From the NCBI RefSeq assembly GCF_000719265.1, contig NZ_JOFL01000007.1:124001-188000 (forward strand): DNA of 64,000 nucleotides, read 5' to 3'. A program made the position numbers and the translations under genes. The notes beneath the pieces are model-generated. The model was not told the DNA's origin, did not search any database, and saw only the letters and a program-made list of their open reading frames with translations. Position 1 is the stretch's first letter; each line of letters begins with the position of its first letter. Below are positions 25,668-35,445 of the stretch, one piece after another. The stretch comes from Streptomyces roseoverticillatus (lineage in GTDB: Bacteria > Actinomycetota > Actinomycetes > Streptomycetales > Streptomycetaceae).

Positions 25668-28600
25668 CCGCAGCAGCTGGTACCAGCCGGTCGTCGCCGC
25701 ACTGGGCCCATGGCCCGAAGAGCACGCCGGGACCCGGCCCGCCCTGCTCTGCCAGGTCGAACTCGCCCTCCGGATGATGGAGACCGTTGCGCCCGGCCAC
25801 TCGGCCGACGGAGCGTGGACGCTCCTCGGCGGCTACGGTCTCCGCTTCGTGCAAGCCGCGAAACTCCCCACCGGTACGGCCGAGCAGGTCGCACTGGCCG
25901 CGGCCCGGCACCTGCTCTGGCCGATGCGCCGCGGCCGGATGTGGCGGCAGAGCCTGGATGCCTACCTGGAACTTCCCGAACGGCTGCGCGCGTACCGTGT
26001 CCCTGCGGCCGGGGAACCCGCTCATCGGGTCTCCCTGAAGGTGGCCGCCGACCGCTTCGCCGCCTACGACGATGCGCTCGCGAAGCTCCCTGACTTCTCC
26101 ACCAAGCCGCTTCCCCTGGCGGAGGCGGGCGAACACCGCTTCATGGATCGCCGCCACCGGCGCACCTCCGTCACCATCCCCGCCGACCTCGTTCGGGACC
26201 CCGTGCCCGGTCATCCCCTCACCGCCGCTCGCCCGGCCACCGCAGGCCCCCTCGACGTGCCGCTCGACGAACTCGCAGACGTGGCACGATGGATGGACGA
26301 GGTGGAACAGCGGCAGGGACTGAGGGCGGGAAACTGGGCGCAGCGCCTCGACCACCTCGACCTCGACACCCGCACGCCGGACGGGACATCCTTCGAAGCA
26401 GCATCTGTCCTGCCGCTCGACCGGCTCACCCACCTCGTTGGCATGGTCGGCGCCGGCAAGTCGACTCTGATGACACTGCTCGCCGTCTGGGCGCACCAGA
26501 ACGGCCTGCGCATCACGCTCGTCGTCGGCGACGTGGCCGAACAACTGACCCTGACCGAACTGTTCCGCGCACTCGGCCTGAGCGCTGCCCCGGTTCAGGG
26601 CGGCACGACGCGGCCCCAGCACACCCAGCGGCTGCACCGCAGGCTCGCCGCACGCGGAGCGCACTCGCTGCTGGCCCATACAGGCCCCGTCTTCACACAC
26701 CTCAGCACCGCCTGCCCGCTGGACGCCCTGCGCGCACTCGACACGTCGGAGCCGCTGCGCTACGCCGACGCGCCGTGCGGCGCCCTCCACCCCGCACGGC
26801 GCCAGGAGACCGATGAGGAACCGGCGGCCGAGCGCGCCGTACGCGAGCTCGAACGCGCTCGAGGAGTCCCGGGGAGAGCGGCAGTCGCGGATGACACCGA
26901 CGAGGAGGACCTGAGCTCTCCGCACGCCTGCCCCCTGTGGAACCTATGTCCCCGGCACTCCTCCGCGCGCGACCTCGTGGACGCGCTGATCTGGGTGGCC
27001 AACCCCGCCAGCCTTGTCCAGACGGCGGTGCCGCGCCAGCTCAACGCCGAGCGGCTGCGCTATCTCGAACTGGCCTGCCTGCGCAGCGACATCGTGATCG
27101 TCGACGAGGCCGACCGCGTACAGATGCAGCTCGACCAGATGTTCGCGCCGTCGGCCACGCTCGTCACCACCGGTGTCTCCGACTCCTGGCTGGACCAGTT
27201 GCAGACCCACGAGATCGCCGAACTCTCCCGGCAGGGACGACTGCAACTCTCCGACCAGGACGTGGAACGGTGGTCCGCCGCCTTGGACGTCGTCGGATCC
27301 GCCGCAGACCGGCTGTACGCCATGCTCATCGACGACGAAGGACTACGAAACTGGGCACAGATCGACTACTTCAGCGCGTGGACGCTTCAGGAGAAGCTGC
27401 TGCACGCTTGGTACCCGCCGGTGCAAGGCCGGACCTCGGGGCGACCGGACAGCACGGGCGAAGAGGACGTCGAGGACGAGAGCGCGCTTTACGAGGACGA
27501 GGACGGTCCCACGAACGACGGCAATGCCTCTGCGCAGAAGGCCCCCTGGGCGGAGCGCCGCGCCGAGATCACCGCATTCTTCGACACGTTCCGCGATGAC
27601 CCCCTCGGCGGGCGCGGCCCCTACCTGACGCCCGCCGACAAGCTGACGTCTCTCGCCCACGACGTCCTGCACACCCTCGACGAGAAGCGGACACGACGCC
27701 GCGTCCGCGCGCTCCTCGACTCGTTCCTCATCGGAGCACCGGGGCCGGATCAGCGCCCCGCACCCGTCACCAAGCGCGGCAAGGAGCCGGCGCCCGAGGA
27801 CGTTCCCCTCACCGAGGAGTGGCGTGACCTCAACGCGCGCCGCCTGGAGTTCACCCTTGCCCTCGCCGCCCTGCATCAGCGCCTGGACCGGGTAACGTTC
27901 CTGTGGCCCCAGGTAGAGGCCGCATTGCGGCTCGACTCGGCAAGCCACGAGCTGACTCGCCGCCCGCCCCTCGACTACGCGCCGCTGCTCCCCGAAGCGC
28001 CCATGGGCAACGTCCTCGGTTTCCAGTACCTGGTGGACGAACGGGCCGCCGCCCGCAACAAGGACGGACACCGCACCGGCACCCTGCGCTTCTTCCGCTG
28101 CGCGGGCGTGGGCCGCGAACTGCTCCTCAACCTTCCCCAGCTCGGCGCCGACCCCGGCCGGGGGCAGGCCGGGCCGCACGTCCTCCTCATGTCGGGCACC
28201 AGTTGGGCCGGCACCTCCACCCGAGCCCACGTCCTCGCCCCCGTCCGCGCGGTGCTCAAGCCGCAGAGCAAGGCGCTGCGCTCCATCCGCGAAACCGTGT
28301 TTCGCACCGAGTTCCTCTACGACGCAGCCGGGCAGCCGATCCGGCTCTCCGGGCAAGACCCCGACAAGCGCGAGGACGTCCTGCGCCTGATGGTCGACCG
28401 GCTGGCCCGGCCCCGGGGCGACGGAAGCGCCTCCCCGCTGCAGAACGAACTCGCCCAGATTCCCGACCAGCGCCGCAAGCGCGCCCTGCTCCTGGTAGGC
28501 AGCTACGCGGAGGCCAAGGTGGCCGCCGCCGCCCTGGACGAGATCCCGCGCTGGCGCGGCCGGGTACGCGTCCTGGCTGCCGACGACGCCGAACTGGAAA

Positions 28601-29397
28601 CCGCCATCGACGGCGCGGCGCCAGCGGGGACTCAGGCGCCGAGCGCGGGAGCGGTGCGGCGCGGAGACCTCGCCTCCTTCGCCGACGACCCGGACGCCGA
28701 ACTGCTCGTGGCCCCCCTCCTCGCCGTCGAGCGAGGACACAACATCCTTACCACCCCCCAGAGGCCTGGCGAGGAGAAAGTAGCAGCGTTCGGGACGGTG
28801 TTCTTCATGGCCCGTCCGCACCCACGCCCCGACGACCTCTCCCTTGCTGTCTTCGCCATCAACGACTGGGCGACCCGCTTCGTACGCGATCAGCTGAGGA
28901 GTCTGGATGGGACATTCAGTGACATGGTGGCGGGGGCCGACAGCCTGTATACAGCCGGCAGCGCCTTCAGGACCACTGCGCGCCGCGTATGGCGGCACGT
29001 CCTGTCACGGCCCTACATCTATTCCTCGCTCTCCGACGACGAGAAGAAGTCCTTCGCCTGGGACCAGCTCGTCACCATCTGGCAGGTCATCGGACGCCTC
29101 GTCCGCGGCGGCGTGCCCGCCCGCGTCGTGTTCGTCGACGCCGCCTTCGCACCGCAGCTCGCGGCCGCACAGGCCCCCGTCATCGGGCGGGAACGGCGCC
29201 CGCGCCGCGCCGCCGACCCGGGGCTGCTCGTGCGGCTGCGGGACGTCCTCACCCCGTATTTCGCGGATACCGACGCCTCCGCCGTCGGCACATACCCCGA
29301 CCCTGCCGACACCGAACTCGTCAAGCTGCTCTACCGCCCGCTGTACGAGGCGCTGTGCGCCATGGGGGCGCCGCCCGGCCCGCGAGGCACCGGCTGA
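25660..29397 (+). CDS. pPIWI-RE island helicase (DinG/XPD-like, Z-domain N-terminus)
   Basis: A 1245-aa superfamily 2 helicase predicted to unwind DNA for the pPIWI-RE complex. The N-terminal 250 residues correspond to the Z-type domain of these islands. Walker A is GMVGAGKST (261-269) and Walker B is VDEAD (481-485). Between them lie four cysteines (C352, C373, C424, C430; ACPLWNLCPRH) placed as in the Fe-S domain of DinG/XPD helicases. The second RecA domain has MSGTSW and ends with the arginine-finger motif QVIGRLVRGG (about 1145). An acidic insertion (about 590-620) is present. ATG at 25660 overlaps the preceding stop by 8 nt. The pPIWI-RE gene follows after 83 nt. Confidence 0.86.
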   Translation: MRDRSSWYQPVVAALGPWPEEHAGTRPALLCQVELALRMMETVAPGHSADGAWTLLGGYGLRFVQAAKLPTGTAEQVALAAARHLLWPMRRGRMWRQSLDAYLELPERLRAYRVPAAGEPAHRVSLKVAADRFAAYDDALAKLPDFSTKPLPLAEAGEHRFMDRRHRRTSVTIPADLVRDPVPGHPLTAARPATAGPLDVPLDELADVARWMDEVEQRQGLRAGNWAQRLDHLDLDTRTPDGTSFEAASVLPLDRLTHLVGMVGAGKSTLMTLLAVWAHQNGLRITLVVGDVAEQLTLTELFRALGLSAAPVQGGTTRPQHTQRLHRRLAARGAHSLLAHTGPVFTHLSTACPLDALRALDTSEPLRYADAPCGALHPARRQETDEEPAAERAVRELERARGVPGRAAVADDTDEEDLSSPHACPLWNLCPRHSSARDLVDALIWVANPASLVQTAVPRQLNAERLRYLELACLRSDIVIVDEADRVQMQLDQMFAPSATLVTTGVSDSWLDQLQTHEIAELSRQGRLQLSDQDVERWSAALDVVGSAADRLYAMLIDDEGLRNWAQIDYFSAWTLQEKLLHAWYPPVQGRTSGRPDSTGEEDVEDESALYEDEDGPTNDGNASAQKAPWAERRAEITAFFDTFRDDPLGGRGPYLTPADKLTSLAHDVLHTLDEKRTRRRVRALLDSFLIGAPGPDQRPAPVTKRGKEPAPEDVPLTEEWRDLNARRLEFTLALAALHQRLDRVTFLWPQVEAALRLDSASHELTRRPPLDYAPLLPEAPMGNVLGFQYLVDERAAARNKDGHRTGTLRFFRCAGVGRELLLNLPQLGADPGRGQAGPHVLLMSGTSWAGTSTRAHVLAPVRAVLKPQSKALRSIRETVFRTEFLYDAAGQPIRLSGQDPDKREDVLRLMVDRLARPRGDGSASPLQNELAQIPDQRRKRALLLVGSYAEAKVAAAALDEIPRWRGRVRVLAADDAELETAIDGAAPAGTQAPSAGAVRRGDLASFADDPDAELLVAPLLAVERGHNILTTPQRPGEEKVAAFGTVFFMARPHPRPDDLSLAVFAINDWATRFVRDQLRSLDGTFSDMVAGADSLYTAGSAFRTTARRVWRHVLSRPYIYSSLSDDEKKSFAWDQLVTIWQVIGRLVRGGVPARVVFVDAAFAPQLAAAQAPVIGRERRPRRAADPGLLVRLRDVLTPYFADTDASAVGTYPDPADTELVKLLYRPLYEALCAMGAPPGPRGTG

Positions 29398-29480
29398 GGC
29401 GCCTCAACGTCTCCCAGGTGCAGGGCGATTGAAGAGGCAGCGCCCACCCGACCACGTACGACATCGCAGGGAGAACCGGC

Positions 29481-32400
29481 ATGTATAGGAACATTCGCCG
29501 ATCCGCGTACCACTTGGCCGAGGACAGCGCCCCCTGGACCGAGGACTTTCAGGCACTTCCCTTTCCCGAACACTGGCGCGCCGGGCTCCTCGAACTGCAC
29601 AACCACGGGCGAGACGAGGAGAAGCAGCAGCTGACCCTGCCCACCCGCCGGCTCGACGGCGTGCTCCAGACCCTCGCCCCCGACGTGATCGTGCGGCCCC
29701 GGCCCCGGACCCCCGTCGAGCCGGGGCCGCAGGCCGCCGAGGACTTCTGGATGTACGTCCCTGCCTCGGCACCTGGCCCTCTCCCGAACCGCGCGATGCA
29801 GCAACTCCTCGACGCCTGGCTGCGCACTCTCGGCCCTAAGAACACCGTACAAGATCCCGGGTTCCGCTCGCTGCTGCTCGCGAGCAGCGCCGACCTGAAG
29901 CGGAACCTGCCCGCGTGGCAGCCGGTCACCGGCGTCGAACTGCTCACCACCCCGACCTCCCCGGGCGGTACTGCCGCCCCCGAACCACGGCAGTTCCAGC
30001 TCGCCACCGACGCACTGGCGCGTCGCATCCTGACTCTCGACGCCTACCCCTTCGAGGGCGGGGAGCTGCGCTTCCGTGCCCTGCCCCGCGGGCCACGTGA
30101 CCAGGGCGCCGAACTCATGTCGCAGCCCCTGTGCCGGACGGTCAAGCGCAAGGAGTGGTGGTTCTCCGTCGTCCTGAACATCTCCCTGCACACGACGCCG
30201 TTCGACCCCAGGCCGCGCCTTCACCTGCACTGGGGCGTACGCCGATGGGCCACCCACACCCGGGCGACCACCAAACGCCTTAATCTGCCCTACCGGGGCG
30301 CCACTACCGTCCATCTACGGCCCACTATCCCCTGGCTGCCCGGAGCGCCGCCCAGCGAACGCTACGCACTCGCCCGCCTGCGCCGCGACCGGGCTGCCGA
30401 CACCTTCGTCTGGTCGGAGAACGACGCGGCCGGCATCCTGCGCGGACTCAGCCTCGCCGGTAACTTCCCCGACCCCGAACAACTCCTCACCGAGCCGGTC
30501 TCCTGGATCGGTGAAGGCCGCGGCGTCCGCGCATCCGTGGTCCACAGCACCAGGATGGGGAAGCACGAGATCGGCACCGGCTTCATGCCCAACCAGCGAG
30601 CCCAGCTGACCGAATGGGCGGAGCAGGCCCTCCCTGAAGCAGTGGTCCGGGTACCCGATCTGATGCGCGGCCGCGGCAAGGGCATCGGAGCACCGGTGAA
30701 CCGGCGGCCCAAGCCGAGGACCGACGAGGCCAAGAAGACCGAGCTGCTGCGCGAGACCGAGGCGCGGCGCGTGGCACTCGCGGCGCAGTCCCAGATCGCC
30801 GGCTACGACCCGGAACAGGACGGCCCGCCAGTGGTGGAGGCCCGGCTGCTGTGGCAGTCACCCGAGGTTCGAAAGGAAGCGGTGGCGCAGTTCGCCGAGG
30901 CCCTGGGACTCGACGGTGACGGCGGCGCCTCCGCCGAACAGGTCACGGACCGGGACTTCGACGATGCCAGGCCCGGAGCACCGGTCGTCCTCGAATGGCG
31001 GTCGGCGGAACTCACCCTCCGGCTGCGCTGCCTGCCTCTCGCCCACGGACTCGGTGACCGGCTCGTGCCCGACCCGACCGTCAAGGGAAAGGGCGCGGCC
31101 ATCGCGGCGGCCGTCAGCGAGCGCCGCAGGGCCCTGCGCTCATGGCTCCACGCGGACGGCGCGAACCCCTCTCGCCCCGGACTCGCCCTGGTGGAGGTCG
31201 CCCACCGCAGCACCTTCCGCCCGGCGTCGACGGACCCCAAGTTCGCCGTCCGTCTGGGGTGCGCCGACGCCGGGCTGCTGACCCAGTTCGTCGTGACCCC
31301 GTCCACCGACCGGAAGATCGACAACGTGGACAGCCTCGGCCACCGCACCCACAGCTCCTGGCTCGACGGCCTGCGCCAGCTCGGCGTACGCGTCCTGCCT
31401 CAGCACACCCTCGGCGACGACCTCCCCGACGGGCTGCAGTACGCGGCAGTGTGGATGGTGAAGCGCCGCAAGGACGGTCCGACCCGGCTGCCCAAGCACC
31501 TTCCCGTGGCCGTCCTGGTCACCCCGCTGCCGGAGGGCGAAGGCCTCGCGGCCGTACGCGGCTGGGACGACAGCGCGGGGGCGTGGGTGCCCTATCCGCG
31601 GTTCCTCCTCGGCCTGGTGAAGCAGGCCGAGATCGCCCCTGAAGCATTCGCGGACCCCGAGGCTACGGACGATGGCCCCCGCTCCGGGACTCCCCGAGTC
31701 ACCAGCAAGCAGTGGCGCACTAACCTCACCCAGCAGCGCATGGAGACCGCGGCATTCCTCCAACGCGTACTGCATTCTCTCCGCGGGCAGCCCACCGCAC
31801 TGATCACCCACGCGCAGAACAGCAGGTTGCATTGGCCGTGGCTGCAGGATGGCCGGACCGAACGGGACCTGATCAAGGCCGGTCACGCCCCGGCAGGCCG
31901 ACTCGACGACGAACTCCGCCTCGTGCGCGTCCGTGGGTGCGGCGGACGGGAGACCGCCCAGTGGTGGGGCCTGGCCGAACCCGGCAAGCCGCACGGACAG
32001 CCGGCCGGCTTCTGGACGTCCCCCCAGCACCAGGACGGTACGCCCTCGCCCGAGCGGATTTTCTACAGCACCACCGAGCGCCCCGGAACCCATGCGGTCT
32101 CGCCCGCCCTCGACCGCCTTGCCACCCGCGTCAACGCGGCAGGCAACCTCACCTCGCAGGCGGGCACCAGCGCCTGGAACCCGACTCTGGTGGAGATCGC
32201 GGTGCTGGGCTGCCACGAGAACGACGACCCGGCCGCCCCCGTACCGGGAAAACCCGATGACGCCGAGGCGCTGGCCCTTGCCATACACCAGCTGCGCCAG
32301 GCGCCGGACTACGCCGCAGCGCTGTCCCTCCCGCTCCCTCTCCATTTGGCGGGACTTGCCCAGGCGTACGTCCTTCCGATGCTCGTAGAAGGTGACGAAA

Positions 32401-32540
32401 GCCCCAGCGAGGAGGCGGCGGCGGCTAATGCTCAGCAGAGCGCGGAGGACCCCGACCCGGACCTGACCGAAGCGGTCGGACTGACCACAGAACCCGATGT
32501 AGACGATGACAATGAGGTGGAGCCGCTCGGCGTCTCGTGA
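29481..32540 (+). CDS. pPIWI-RE protein (Argonaute-related PIWI with R/E signature)
   Basis: A 1019-aa member of the pPIWI-RE family, described computationally by Burroughs, Iyer and Aravind (2013) as a prokaryotic PIWI clade encoded with a DinG-type helicase and a REase, and proposed to use a nucleic-acid guide against invading DNA. The N-terminal X-type and MID-like regions span about 1-640. The RNase H-fold PIWI region follows, with LITHAQNSRLHWPWL (about 775), the hallmark R and E in VRVRGCGGRETAQWW (about 815), ERIFYSTTERP, and the C-terminal LPLPLHLAGLAQAYVLPM helix. In the first strand the residue before AQN is His, where an acidic catalytic residue would be expected, so nuclease activity is uncertain. 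ATG at 29481 follows AGGGAGA. The gene ends the operon. Confidence 0.85.
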   Translation: MYRNIRRSAYHLAEDSAPWTEDFQALPFPEHWRAGLLELHNHGRDEEKQQLTLPTRRLDGVLQTLAPDVIVRPRPRTPVEPGPQAAEDFWMYVPASAPGPLPNRAMQQLLDAWLRTLGPKNTVQDPGFRSLLLASSADLKRNLPAWQPVTGVELLTTPTSPGGTAAPEPRQFQLATDALARRILTLDAYPFEGGELRFRALPRGPRDQGAELMSQPLCRTVKRKEWWFSVVLNISLHTTPFDPRPRLHLHWGVRRWATHTRATTKRLNLPYRGATTVHLRPTIPWLPGAPPSERYALARLRRDRAADTFVWSENDAAGILRGLSLAGNFPDPEQLLTEPVSWIGEGRGVRASVVHSTRMGKHEIGTGFMPNQRAQLTEWAEQALPEAVVRVPDLMRGRGKGIGAPVNRRPKPRTDEAKKTELLRETEARRVALAAQSQIAGYDPEQDGPPVVEARLLWQSPEVRKEAVAQFAEALGLDGDGGASAEQVTDRDFDDARPGAPVVLEWRSAELTLRLRCLPLAHGLGDRLVPDPTVKGKGAAIAAAVSERRRALRSWLHADGANPSRPGLALVEVAHRSTFRPASTDPKFAVRLGCADAGLLTQFVVTPSTDRKIDNVDSLGHRTHSSWLDGLRQLGVRVLPQHTLGDDLPDGLQYAAVWMVKRRKDGPTRLPKHLPVAVLVTPLPEGEGLAAVRGWDDSAGAWVPYPRFLLGLVKQAEIAPEAFADPEATDDGPRSGTPRVTSKQWRTNLTQQRMETAAFLQRVLHSLRGQPTALITHAQNSRLHWPWLQDGRTERDLIKAGHAPAGRLDDELRLVRVRGCGGRETAQWWGLAEPGKPHGQPAGFWTSPQHQDGTPSPERIFYSTTERPGTHAVSPALDRLATRVNAAGNLTSQAGTSAWNPTLVEIAVLGCHENDDPAAPVPGKPDDAEALALAIHQLRQAPDYAAALSLPLPLHLAGLAQAYVLPMLVEGDESPSEEAAAANAQQSAEDPDPDLTEAVGLTTEPDVDDDNEVEPLGVS

Positions 32541-32988
32541 GCCGAGCCGTCCACTCACCCCACAAGCTGCACCATCCAGCCCAACTTGCAGAGCGGACCG
32601 CCGCTCCTGGGAGATCAAGCGCATCACGTTCCGAGTGGAGCCATCAGCGAGGGCGACTCGCCTCGGGCCGGCTTGAGGCAGATGAATGAACAGTCGGCTC
32701 GGTTGCGTCCGCAGGCACGACCGAGCCGGTGAGCCCCGTGTGAAAGAGCTTCAGAACGTGCGTCATGTGAGCGTCAGCAATCCGAGGAGTGCTCTGATGC
32801 CGCTAGTGAAGCGACCATCACGCCGTTCTGAAACAGCAGGTCGCTCGTCCTTCTTCGCCTGCTTCAAAATCGCTACGCACTCAACGTGATGGGTCATAGG
32901 GAGAGGATTCACCTCAGCTGCAGGAACAGAAGCGCAGGTCAGGCCCATTGTGAAACGGGTCGGAGACCGCCGAAAGATACCCGGAGTG
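32541..32988. other. 448-nt convergent intergenic region, no gene seen
   Basis: It lies between the convergent ends of the pPIWI-RE gene and the Hhe-like helicase gene. Short frames here have no ribosome site or family resemblance. GC content drops slightly around 32800-32900. No clear terminator hairpin or attachment-site-like repeat was found. Confidence 0.4.
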
Positions 32989-35370
32989 TCAAACAAGCCC
33001 GACCGGCACGATCCCTCCTTCCGTCTCCACCAGGCGTCCATCGGTGATCAATGCATCGATGTCCGCCGTCAGCGCGCGACGGATGTCGGGACCGATCCGG
33101 GTCCAGCCGAAGAGCCGTGCCGCTTCGCGCATCAGGTCCTCGCGGTGCGTGCCGGGCCCTTCGTCCACCACGCGGCACAGGGCGAATCGGCGTTCGAGCG
33201 CGGGGACGAGCCCGACCTTCCGGTTGCACTCCGATGTCGGCGCACGCATGCAGGTGATCTCCCGCCCTGGCCGGTCGTAGGCCGTCCCGATCCGCACGAT
33301 CTTGCCTTGGCGTGCAAGGCTGCGCAGCGCCCACTGGATTCTGTCCCGGACCACCGGCCCCGAGCGATTGAGGCCCCACGCCGTGCGGACCCTGGTGAAG
33401 ATCAGCTCCTCCTCGACTGGCCCCTCCACTTCGACGGTGCAGAGGGCCACCTCGGCGATGGCCTCAGCGGCGCCAGGGTCCTGGAGCTCGATACCCGGCA
33501 CTTCCAGCCGGGCACATGCACGTGCACGCACCTCGGCCAGCAGCGCGGGTTCGACCTCCTGGTACGGCCGACTCCATGACGCGGAGGTGACGACCACCGG
33601 TACGAAGTGAACGGGCTGTACGACTTCGGGAACATCTTCGGCAACCGGCGCATCCAGGGATTCAACCGGTGGCGTCACCCGTACAGCAGAGGATGCGTGC
33701 GGGTCGGCCGCGCAGGCTGCTTCCACCGCGGCACGCAACCGCTCCACCGCGTCCCTGCGGTTCCGGTACCAGTCGGTCCCCCAGATCCGGTGCAGACGCC
33801 AGCCGAGCTCACGGAGCACTGACTCCCGCAGCCGGTCCCGGTCCCGGGCCGCCCGCGAGGAGTGATACATGGCGCCGTCGCACTCGATGCCGAGTGCGTA
33901 GGTGCCGGGGGCGTCCGGGTGGCGTACGGCCATGTCGATCCGGTACCCCGCGACACCCACCTGGGGTTGGGTGGTGTACCCCCAGCCACGCAGGAGTGCA
34001 AAGACCTCCTCCTCGAAGGGGCTCTCCGGAACGGCGTCCGGATCGGCGGCTTCGGTCTGGAGCACTCTCGGGCCGTTCGCGGCGTACTCCAGGTACCGCT
34101 TGAGCGCGCGCACGCTGTTGTTGGTGCTCTCCTTCAGGTCACCTCCGTGGAAAGAGGCGATGGCTTCCATGCGCCGACGGGCTCGGGTAACGGCCACGTT
34201 GAGGCGCCGCCAGCCACCCTCCTTGTTGATCGGGCCGAACGTCGAGAGCAGCCTGCCTTGCTGGTCAGGGCCGTAACCGACCGACAGGATGATGACGTCG
34301 CGCTCGTCGCCCTGGACGGTTTCGAGGTTCTTCACGAAGAAGCCGTCGAGACGGTCCTCGGTGAAGTACCGGTCGAGGTCAGGGCGCCCGGCCCTGGCCT
34401 TGTGGAGTTCCTCTTCGATGGTTTCAGCCTGCGCCTTGGAGAGGGCGACCACGCCGAGAGTGAGATGAGGGCGGGTGGTGAAGTGGTGGATGACTCTCTG
34501 GGCCACCGTCGCCGCCTCGACGGGATTGTTGCTGCGCCCGCCCCTGTCGTAGACGCCGTCGGCCTTAATGAACTCCACGCCAATGTCCGGTCCTTGTTCC
34601 AGGGCTCCTGGGAAGGTGATCAGCTCTCTGCCGTAGAACTCATGGTTACTGAAGGCGATGAGGTTCTCGTGACGGCTGCGGTAGTGCCAGCGCAGGGACA
34701 GGCTTCGCAGCACACCGCTGCCCTTGCAGATGTCCAGGACGGACTCGAAGCCGACGGGGGTGTTCTCGTCCCACTCGTCCTCGTCGTCTTCTTCGGCCCC
34801 TGTGGTGAAGAACGACGTGGGCGGCAGCTGCTTCTGGTCTCCGGCCACGATGAGTGCGCGACCACGATAAACGGAGTTGACGGCGTCCTGTGGAAGGACC
34901 TGCGACGCCTCGTCGAAGATGACCACGTCGAAGGTGAAGTCCATCGGCAGAAACTGGCTGACCGTGAGCGGGCTCATCATGAGGCAGGGTTTGATGAGTT
35001 GTACGACTTCGCGGGTCTCTCCCAGCAGCCTGCGCACGGGCATGTGCCGTCGTTTCTTCTCGGCCTCTCGCCGGATCACTGCCGCCTGCCCCACCGACGT
35101 GCGGCGGGGGCGCCGCGCGTTGCATGCACTGATGACCTCGGCATGGGCTGCTTCCACAAGGTCGCGGTCGGCCGTCCGGAAGCTCTCCACCAGCTGGTCG
35201 CGTTCGGTCGCGCGTACCGGCTTCAAGCGGGCATCGAGCGCAAGATGGTGCTCGATCCATGCGGTGAGCACGGCACGTTCCACGGCCGCGGGGAAGGCCT
35301 CGGCCCCGACCTGTCGTTCCGCCAGCTGCCTGGGCAGCCCTCCGAGCCCGAATCTCCCCAGTCGGCGCAT
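32989..35370 (-). CDS. C-terminal part of split Hhe-like helicase-nuclease
   Basis: This is the second portion (793 aa from the first ATG after the break) of a DUF4011-helicase-Vsr-like protein. It carries Walker B VVIFDEASQVLPQ, GDQKQLPPTS (motif III), the UvrD-like C-terminal motifs TVQGDERDVIILSVGY and RRLNVAVTRARRR (motif VI), a Vsr/MTES_1575-like nuclease (YRIDMAVRHP ... ALGIECDGAMYH ... LGWRLHRIWGTDW) and a DUF3320-like tail. It is in the same reading frame as the upstream part; only the TAG at 35446-35448 separates them, and the 25 codons before the ATG at 35370 also read as family-like (ELERLDRDRHGPETW). Without translation from an internal start it would be silent. Alone it lacks Walker A and cannot be a functional helicase. 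Confidence 0.8.
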   Translation of the reverse strand: MRRLGRFGLGGLPRQLAERQVGAEAFPAAVERAVLTAWIEHHLALDARLKPVRATERDQLVESFRTADRDLVEAAHAEVISACNARRPRRTSVGQAAVIRREAEKKRRHMPVRRLLGETREVVQLIKPCLMMSPLTVSQFLPMDFTFDVVIFDEASQVLPQDAVNSVYRGRALIVAGDQKQLPPTSFFTTGAEEDDEDEWDENTPVGFESVLDICKGSGVLRSLSLRWHYRSRHENLIAFSNHEFYGRELITFPGALEQGPDIGVEFIKADGVYDRGGRSNNPVEAATVAQRVIHHFTTRPHLTLGVVALSKAQAETIEEELHKARAGRPDLDRYFTEDRLDGFFVKNLETVQGDERDVIILSVGYGPDQQGRLLSTFGPINKEGGWRRLNVAVTRARRRMEAIASFHGGDLKESTNNSVRALKRYLEYAANGPRVLQTEAADPDAVPESPFEEEVFALLRGWGYTTQPQVGVAGYRIDMAVRHPDAPGTYALGIECDGAMYHSSRAARDRDRLRESVLRELGWRLHRIWGTDWYRNRRDAVERLRAAVEAACAADPHASSAVRVTPPVESLDAPVAEDVPEVVQPVHFVPVVVTSASWSRPYQEVEPALLAEVRARACARLEVPGIELQDPGAAEAIAEVALCTVEVEGPVEEELIFTRVRTAWGLNRSGPVVRDRIQWALRSLARQGKIVRIGTAYDRPGREITCMRAPTSECNRKVGLVPALERRFALCRVVDEGPGTHREDLMREAARLFGWTRIGPDIRRALTADIDALITDGRLVETEGGIVPVGLV

Positions 35371-35445
35371 GGCCCCGGCGCATTGGGTCCACGTCTCCGG
35401 ACCGTGCCGGTCCCGGTCCAGACGCTCCAGCTCCTTCTGCGCCGT

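Noticed and set aside
25387..26925. A 512-codon minus-strand open frame
   Set aside because: Shadow of the REase and DinG-like helicase genes, which have clear motifs and coupling on the plus strand.
32686..32889. A 67-codon plus-strand frame in the gap after pPIWI-RE
   Set aside because: No ribosome site, no family resemblance and atypical codon pattern.
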